Source: Zanthoxylum bungeanum
Taxonomy: Eukaryota; Streptophyta; Magnoliopsida; Sapindales; Rutaceae
Reading direction: 5' to 3'
Assembly: GCA_019454045.1 (NCBI GenBank)
Contig: SKCR01033667.1
Span: forward strand, 62,001 to 126,000
DNA: 64,000 nucleotides
Below the pieces are notes generated by a model that was not told the origin of the DNA, made no database searches, and worked only from the letters and a program-made list of their open reading frames with translations. Positions 58,324-64,000 of the stretch are shown piece by piece. Numbering within the stretch: the stretch's first letter is position 1; each line of letters opens with the position of its first letter. A program made the translations under genes and the position numbers.

Positions 58324-59242
58324 TTAATTAATCGGTAAACATTGAGAATAAGGGAGATTTCTAATTTTGAAATATTAAAAGTGGATCCTCTAACCTCATC
58401 ATTTTCTTTTATTGTACTTTTACATTTTTAATTTCAGCATTTACGTTATTTAATTTCCAGCACTTACTTTATGTCTTTTAATTTATTTAAGCTTTTATTA
58501 GCCTTAGATATGTGTCGTAGCTAAGCCCATTATCTGGGGTTGTGATGAATTCCAATATCACCGGTTAATAAAGGGTTGTTTTACGGTTTGGGTAATATAA
58601 AGGTTTATTTATTGAGCCTTAGTCTTAATGCTTCTTGTTAGCTGGCCATTAATAAGATTAAACTAGTAAACTTAATATGAACTTGGAAAATGGATTTTAG
58701 GTTTAAGACCCTAGACTTAATAACCCACGATCTTCCTTGAGGATAGATAACCCTTTAATAGATTTCCTTACATGATAGGAATATACCTGTCGGGCGGGGG
58801 TAACCATAATTGGAACTTAATCTTAATAAATTCAGGTAACTTGGTTGACATAGGAATATGTTTAATTGGGTTACACTGGGATTTGTATCTGACCATCGGA
58901 AGAGGCTTTTACATATTTTCGTGTTCCAGGTTAATAAACCAATATATTGCACAAACGTGAAATAACCACTTCATCTTTAAAAAGATATTGGAACGAATCA
59001 CAACCCTAGATAGTTTTAAAATTTGAATTTTCCTTAACCTACTTTCCAAGCAATTTAATTTACTTGTTTTAAGTTTAAATTCACCATCCAATTAAACAAT
59101 CAAACCATTAGATACTTGTAAAATTTGGTTTCTTAACTAATAGCTTAGGTATTAAGTTCTCGCGGGATCGATATTTTTTATACTACTTGAATGATACGTG
59201 CGCTTGAGTTATACGCGTGTGATTACGCACCGGTCAAGTTTT

Positions 59243-59260
59243 TGGCGCCGTTGTCGGGGA
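59243..59260 (+). other. Primer binding site, tRNA-Asp type (plus-strand Athila)
   Basis: TGGCGCCGTTGTCGGGGA, one substitution from the Asp-tRNA complement found at 4056-4073. Confidence 0.9.
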
Positions 59261-59366
59261 CTTATTTATCTTTTACTATTAGTTTTGGGGTTAGATACCT
59301 TTACTTGTATCTAATTTCCTTTTACTTATTTTTGTTTTCTTGTGTTTCAGGTTCTCAAACACTACA

Positions 59367-60970
59367 TGAGACGAACCAGAAGCTTTGAACTCCGACCGCT
59401 TGACCTAGAGATTGAAAGAAAATCAGACAGTTGAGAAGGGAAAGACGAGAAGGACAAGAAGCAATTGTTAACATGGAACCTGAACCTTTAGAAGTGGCAC
59501 CACCAATTCCCATTCGAGACAGAACCATTCCGGTGGTTGACGGCCTCATTTCCTGTATTGTACTTCCTCCCTTAGCAGCAAATGCGTGTGACATCAAAAC
59601 ATGCATTCAGATGATTCAGCGGTCAATTCAATTTGGGGGGAATGCAACTGAAGATCCTAATGCTCACATCAGCAACTTCCTGGAAGTTTGTGGCACTTTT
59701 AACTACAACAGAGCATCTGAAGAAGCAATGAGATTGAAGGTTTTTCCATACTCTTTGAAAGACAGAGCAAAGGCTTGGCTACATTCACTACCAGCAGGTT
59801 CCATCACAACTTGGGATACTCTAGCCACCAAATTCCTTGCAAAGTATTTTCCACCAGCCAGAACAGCAAAGTTGAGGAATGGCATCACATCCTTTGTACA
59901 ACATGACTTGGAAACTCTCTACGAAGCTTGGGAAAGGTACAAAGATTTGCTCCGGAAATGTCCTCACCATGAGATTCCAAAATGGTTTCAAGTCCAAACT
60001 TTCTATAATGGACTTTCTAGATTAATGAGAACTTTAGTTGATGCTGCTGCTGGAGGAGCCTTGATGGCGAAAGGAGAAGATCAGGCTTGGGACCTTATTG
60101 AAGAAATGGCTAACAAAAATTCCTTGTGGCCAACAGAAAGAAGCATGATCCAGAGAATTGCAGGAATTTATGAAGTTGGAGCAAACACAGCAGTAAATGC
60201 CAAGCTAGATTAGCTATGTAAATTCATGGAGACTCTCACTATGCAAGGTAACATTGGATCCATAAATTCACCATATGGAGGAGCACCATAACCAATTCAG
60301 GATGAAGAGACGGTGAACTATGTCAACAATTTCAACAGACAGGGGAACAATCCATATTCCAACACTTACAACCCAGGGTGGATGAATCATCCCAATTTTT
60401 CATGGAGCAACAATTCAGGGCAAAAGAACTATCCACCACCCAGATTCCAACAGCCGAACAAAGGCCAGGAGCAGATAAATGAATCAGGAATAGCAGAAAT
60501 ATTGGCTCAGTTAAAAAAACATGATGTTATTTTTCAAAGCCAATCTGTTTCCATCAAAGCACTAGAAAATCAAATTGGACAACTGGCCAATGCTCAGAGT
60601 TACAGACCGCCAGGGAACCTTCCTAGCAACACAGAACCAAATCCAAGGAACCGAGGGAAGGAGCAATGTCAAACCATTACTTTCAAAAGTGGTACTGAGA
60701 TCAAAAAAGATGTTGGAATCAAGGCAACAATCGAGGAAGTTCCAAAAGAGGCAGTTCCACAGATGGAGGAAAAAGAAGCAAGGGAAAAATAACAGATTAC
60801 TCCACCTCCACCTTTTCCACAACGACTTCAGAAAAACAAACTGTACAAGCAGTTTGCTCGATTCCTGGAGGTGTTCAAAAAGCTGCACATCAACATTCCA
60901 TTCGCAGAAGCATTGGAAGAAATGCCCATTTATGCAAATTCATGAAAGACATTCTATTACGAAAAATGGA
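59367..60970 (+). pseudogene. Athila gag (plus strand), broken
   Basis: ATG at 59367 with MRRTRSFELRPLD. A frameshift near 59417 leads into the open stretch to 60211, which holds the Gag domain (AWLHSLPAGSITTWDTLATK, KYFPPARTAKLRN). Stops at about 60211 and 60790 interrupt the linker with SIKALENQIGQLANAQ and a Glu/Lys-rich part. Compared with the minus-strand copy the damage is at different places, so the two decayed independently. Confidence 0.88.
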
Positions 60971-61029
60971 GATTAAGAGATTACGAGACAATAGCATTGA
61001 CTAAAGAATGCAGCGCCATCATTCAGAGG

Positions 61030-61135
61030 AAACTTCCTCAAAGTTAAAAGATCCTGGCAGTTTCACAGTCCCATGCACCATTGGAGAACATTATATCGGT
61101 AAGGCTTTATGTGACTTAGGTGCAAGTGTTAATTT
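61030..61135 (+). pseudogene. Athila protease, N-terminal half
   Basis: Encodes the stretch up to the active site: CDLGASVN just before the solo LTR insertion. AATTT (61131-61135) is the target duplication. The other half starts at 63233. Confidence 0.85.
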
Positions 61136-63227
61136 TGTTGGACAATTATAACCCATAGCGTCACTATTTGTACAGATCATAGTGTTGTTGTACAAATTAA
61201 CTATGTGACAAAGGAGATTGCACTCTTATCATTTTTTATTAGATCACTTAGATATATAAATGATAGGAGGTCCCTATGATTTGTTCCTGGATGGAGAATG
61301 ATATGAGACAGTATCAGTCCACGAATGATAAATCATTAAATATCCATAGTCAGAGTTTTATCGAGATTGGACATCGATAAATACGTAAAAGACTGGTATT
61401 ACACTTGTGCACGTTATGAGGGCACAACGGTATAGTTCTCATATATTTGGGTATATGATACTCATGCAAGTGTAATAGGAGGTTGTGTTTTACCGATAGT
61501 ACGGGAAACAGCTTCGCTCTGGATAGACCCCCTCGGAATTCCATTGGTAGTATGACTATGTGTCTATGGAAGTCCGAAATCAGGGTAGGTATATTTGGTC
61601 TTAACCTGAGACTTGCACCGCTAATACTTGCGACAATCAATATAACCTGAGACTTGCACCGCTAATACTTGCGCTAATACTTGCACCGCAAAGTATATTG
61701 CGACAATCAATATACTTTGCGACAATCAAATCAGGGTAGGTATATTGAGAATCGCAGTGTGTTGGGTGTGATGTCAAGACGGAAGTGTCACTCCAGTCAT
61801 ATGGAGATGATGGTCATGTAGGATACGGTACTAGTACTCTTAAGTACTGCAGTCATCGGGATAAAATGACAAGGTCATGTTTATCCGATTATAGAGACTA
61901 GTTGCCAGACATCCGACATGTGCTTCGTACGGGGCAGACACAATTCCAGCCCCAGGCCTAGCACGTGATCATCTGATACTGGATAGAAATACACAATACT
62001 ACGTATACTACGCCTGATATAGATCCTTTATTCCTGTAAGGATATTTCCGGAGAATTGGGTAGGCATGGCGCTTTGCTAGAGGCCAACCTTGTCTTGTAA
62101 ATCAGTATAAACGTAGTAAGAGGTACTTACGTGTTCAGATAGTCCGACGACCGAATTTACTGCCAACATATCCGGGGATCTCATGGGTCGCTTCCCAAAG
62201 ATTCACCGATGACGTATGACTTGCACTCTAAATTAATCTAGGATTAATTAGAAGAGAGAGAAAATTAATCTGGGATTAATTGCGGAGATATTTTATCTGG
62301 GATAAAATATCATTTAAAGAGAGATAACGATTAATTTGGAATTAATCGATTAATTAATATATTCGATATATTAAACGAAATTTGATTTCCACACGGAATT
62401 AAAATTAGATTTTAATTCGGGCGAACGAATTAATTTAGAATTAATTCGTTAGCGAGGTGAATAGTAATTATGTTAGGCATGATTATTTAATTAAATTAGA
62501 TTTAATTACGTCGCAACGGAAAATTCGTTAATTTGGAATTAGCGAACCTGAGCCTGAGAATATTTGCGAGCGCATTCGCATTTCGAATTCGAATGCGGCA
62601 CGCAAGTCAAATCGCTAGTCGCAACTAGGGTCACATCATTCGTCAATCAAGTTATGGATGTCTTTCACTTTGAGTGATTGACGTAAGTCACTATTCATGA
62701 TTGATGGATTGATGTGAATTGATGGAGGTGGTTGGAGCCATTTATGGCTTGACTTTTGAAAGAGAAAAATGTGTATATGTTTATTTTGTTTTTAGAAAAC
62801 AAAATCTAATACACTTTTTCTCTCCTCTCTCTCATCTTCTCTCTTTTTCTTTCTTCTAAAACACCCCCAAAGGGCTGTGAAAACCTCACTGGTTTTTATT
62901 ACTGCCGAGCAGTGAAGGGAAGCCAAAAGTCACGATTTTGTGGCAAAATCGGGAGTGCTAGCACACTACGAAGACATGCGAAGGTGATAGGGAAGCCCAC
63001 CCATGAGCCGGGAATTGTTTGACGAAGCTTGGAGCTTGTACGAGGAGCTTAAAAACAGAAAATGGAGGAGCAGCTCACTGCCGTGAACTGCAGAGGCAGA
63101 AAATCAAAGTTTTGTTGCTTGCAGCGTCGCTCAACCGATCGATGTGAGTATTCCGCAACTTCGTCGATTTGTATTCGCACATTTTTCATGCTTGTGTATG
63201 ATCTTGGGACCTTAATAGAAACCAAGA
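61136..63227 (+). mobile_element. Solo LTR of Copia family A
   Basis: 2,092 bp from TGTTGGACAATTATAACCC to ...ACCAAGA (decayed CCAACA), flanked by AATTT (61131-61135 and 63228-63232). Removing it with one AATTT restores a continuous protease reading, which proves the boundaries. No internal region is present, so it arose by LTR-LTR recombination. A scrambled patch lies at 61640-61745. Confidence 0.93.
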
Positions 63228-63232
63228 AATTT

Positions 63233-63482
63233 AATGCCTTTTTCTATTTACAGGAAACTGCAAATTGGAGAAGCAATACCTACCTCAGTTTCTTTGCAAC
63301 TTGCTGATCGGACGCTCGTATTTCCAAGAGGTGTTGTTGAAGATGTGCTGGTCAAAGTCGACAAACCCATTCTCCCAGCAGATTTCATTATCCTTGACAT
63401 GGAAGAAGACAAAGATGTTCATATTATCCTTGGGAGACCATTCTTGGCTACAGGTCAAACTGTGATTGATGTGCAAAAATGA
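63233..63482 (+). pseudogene. Athila protease, C-terminal half
   Basis: Continues from 61135 as LMPFSIYRKLQIGEAIPTSV, ADRTLVFPRGVVEDVLV and HIILGRPFLA, ending at a TGA at 63480-63482. It parallels 1881-2159. Confidence 0.88.
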
Positions 63483-64000
63483 GAATTAACTATGAAAATA
63501 CAGGATCAAGAAGTTACCTTTAACATTTTCAAAACCATGAAATTCCGGAGCGATGAAAAGGAGAAAAAATGTTTCAGAATTGATGTTGTTGATAGTATCA
63601 TCCAGGATAATGATACAATTCCCAAGGATAAACTTGAAGCTTGCATCACCAACATGACTGACAGCGAGCTGGATGCTGAGATTCTGGAATGTATCAACTA
63701 TCTTGATAAGCCATTCCGATTCAAATCAACACCACAAGTGGAGAGTTTGGAACTACCAAAGAAATATCGAATCAAGTCTTCGATTGAAGAACCACCGCAG
63801 CTGGAGCTGAAGCTACTTCCGAGCCATCTCAGGTATGCATTTCTTGGAAACTCTTCTGAATTACATGTTATTATTTCTTCGTCGCTAACATTTGAGCAGG
63901 AAGAAAAGTTGTTGAGAGTGTTACGAGAACACAAGAAAGCCATTGGCTGGACTATAGCAGACATCCGAGGCATTAGTCCATCATTTTGCATGCACAAGAT
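63483..64000 (+). pseudogene. Athila protease-RT linker and start of reverse transcriptase
   Basis: Open from 63483 to the window end: KIQDQEVTFNIFKTMKF, ECINYLDKPF, then KLLRVLREHKKAIGWTIADI and GISPSFCMHKI, the stretch that immediately precedes the Athila RT palm. It is open to the edge, so pol may continue right of the window. Confidence 0.85.

Larger units (their letters stand above)
57307..59236 (+). repeat. Athila 5' LTR (plus strand)
   Basis: 1,930 bp, TGATGAGCGG to CCGGTCA. It contains the 12-bp minisatellite (57781) and a five-copy palindromic repeat (58149-58323). Confidence 0.9.
57307..64000 (+). mobile_element. Athila-clade Gypsy element, plus strand, 5' part
   Basis: 5' LTR, Asp-tRNA primer site, gag, protease and the beginning of RT, interrupted by a solo Copia LTR and running off the window. 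It is a relative of the minus-strand Athila (1031-12099), with the same LTR ends and gag, but here pol is not deleted at the point where the other copy jumps to the integrase tail. Confidence 0.92.

Overview
This is a transposon-dense stretch of a large plant nuclear genome, most likely a eudicot. The evidence is AT-rich DNA, one intact plant C2-domain gene of the SRC2 type, plant-type Copia and Athila retrotransposons with initiator-Met or Asp tRNA primer sites, CACTA, hAT and Mutator-like DNA transposons, and a LINE relic. There are no bacterial operons, no CRISPR array, and no rRNA or tRNA gene that I can support. I do not name a species.

Left block (1-17985) is one nest. A Mutator-like transposase/OTU relic (16870-17985) was hit by a minus-strand Copia element (A2, 12100-16869). 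A2 was hit by a minus-strand, internally deleted Athila element (1031-12099). That Athila carries a Copia LTR at the window edge (A1, 1-1030) and, inside its 5' LTR, a complete 5,999-bp CACTA transposon (5305-11303) with perfect 18-bp inverted ends and a TTG target duplication. The CACTA is the most interesting object here. It holds, all on the plus strand, decayed fragments of two unrelated host genes: a PMT8-like putative methyltransferase and the DNA-repair nuclease UVH1/RAD1 (XPF), the latter with introns still present. Next to them is a ULP1-like protease remnant. No transposase is visible.

Middle block (17986-21939). An AT-rich tract is followed by a LINE 3' end with a 257-bp MITE inside it. 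The only intact host gene, SRC2 (19783-20643, minus strand), is tail to tail with the LINE. About 1.3 kb of unassigned DNA follows.

Right block (21940-64000) is a second nest. A Copia relic (D) has a 3' LTR split by a complete hAT element (23338-25776, 8-bp duplication) and by the LTR of a further LTR element (C, from 26312). C was hit by Copia A3 (28846 to beyond the window). A3 was hit three times: by a complete Copia element E (32898-41998, CTTAC duplication), by Copia A4 (45430-55270, TTTAG duplication), and by a plus-strand Athila (57307 onward). The Athila's protease region is interrupted by a solo family-A LTR (61136-63227, AATTT duplication). The chain D > C > A3 > Athila > solo LTR is five levels deep.

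Nearly all transposon coding regions are broken by stops and frameshifts. The nesting gives relative ages and predicts what should lie on each side of the window. I found no coherent new multi-gene system; the notable signals are the gene-capturing CACTA, recurrent motifs in the Copia leader and the Athila LTR, and two local scars that look like templated DNA repair.
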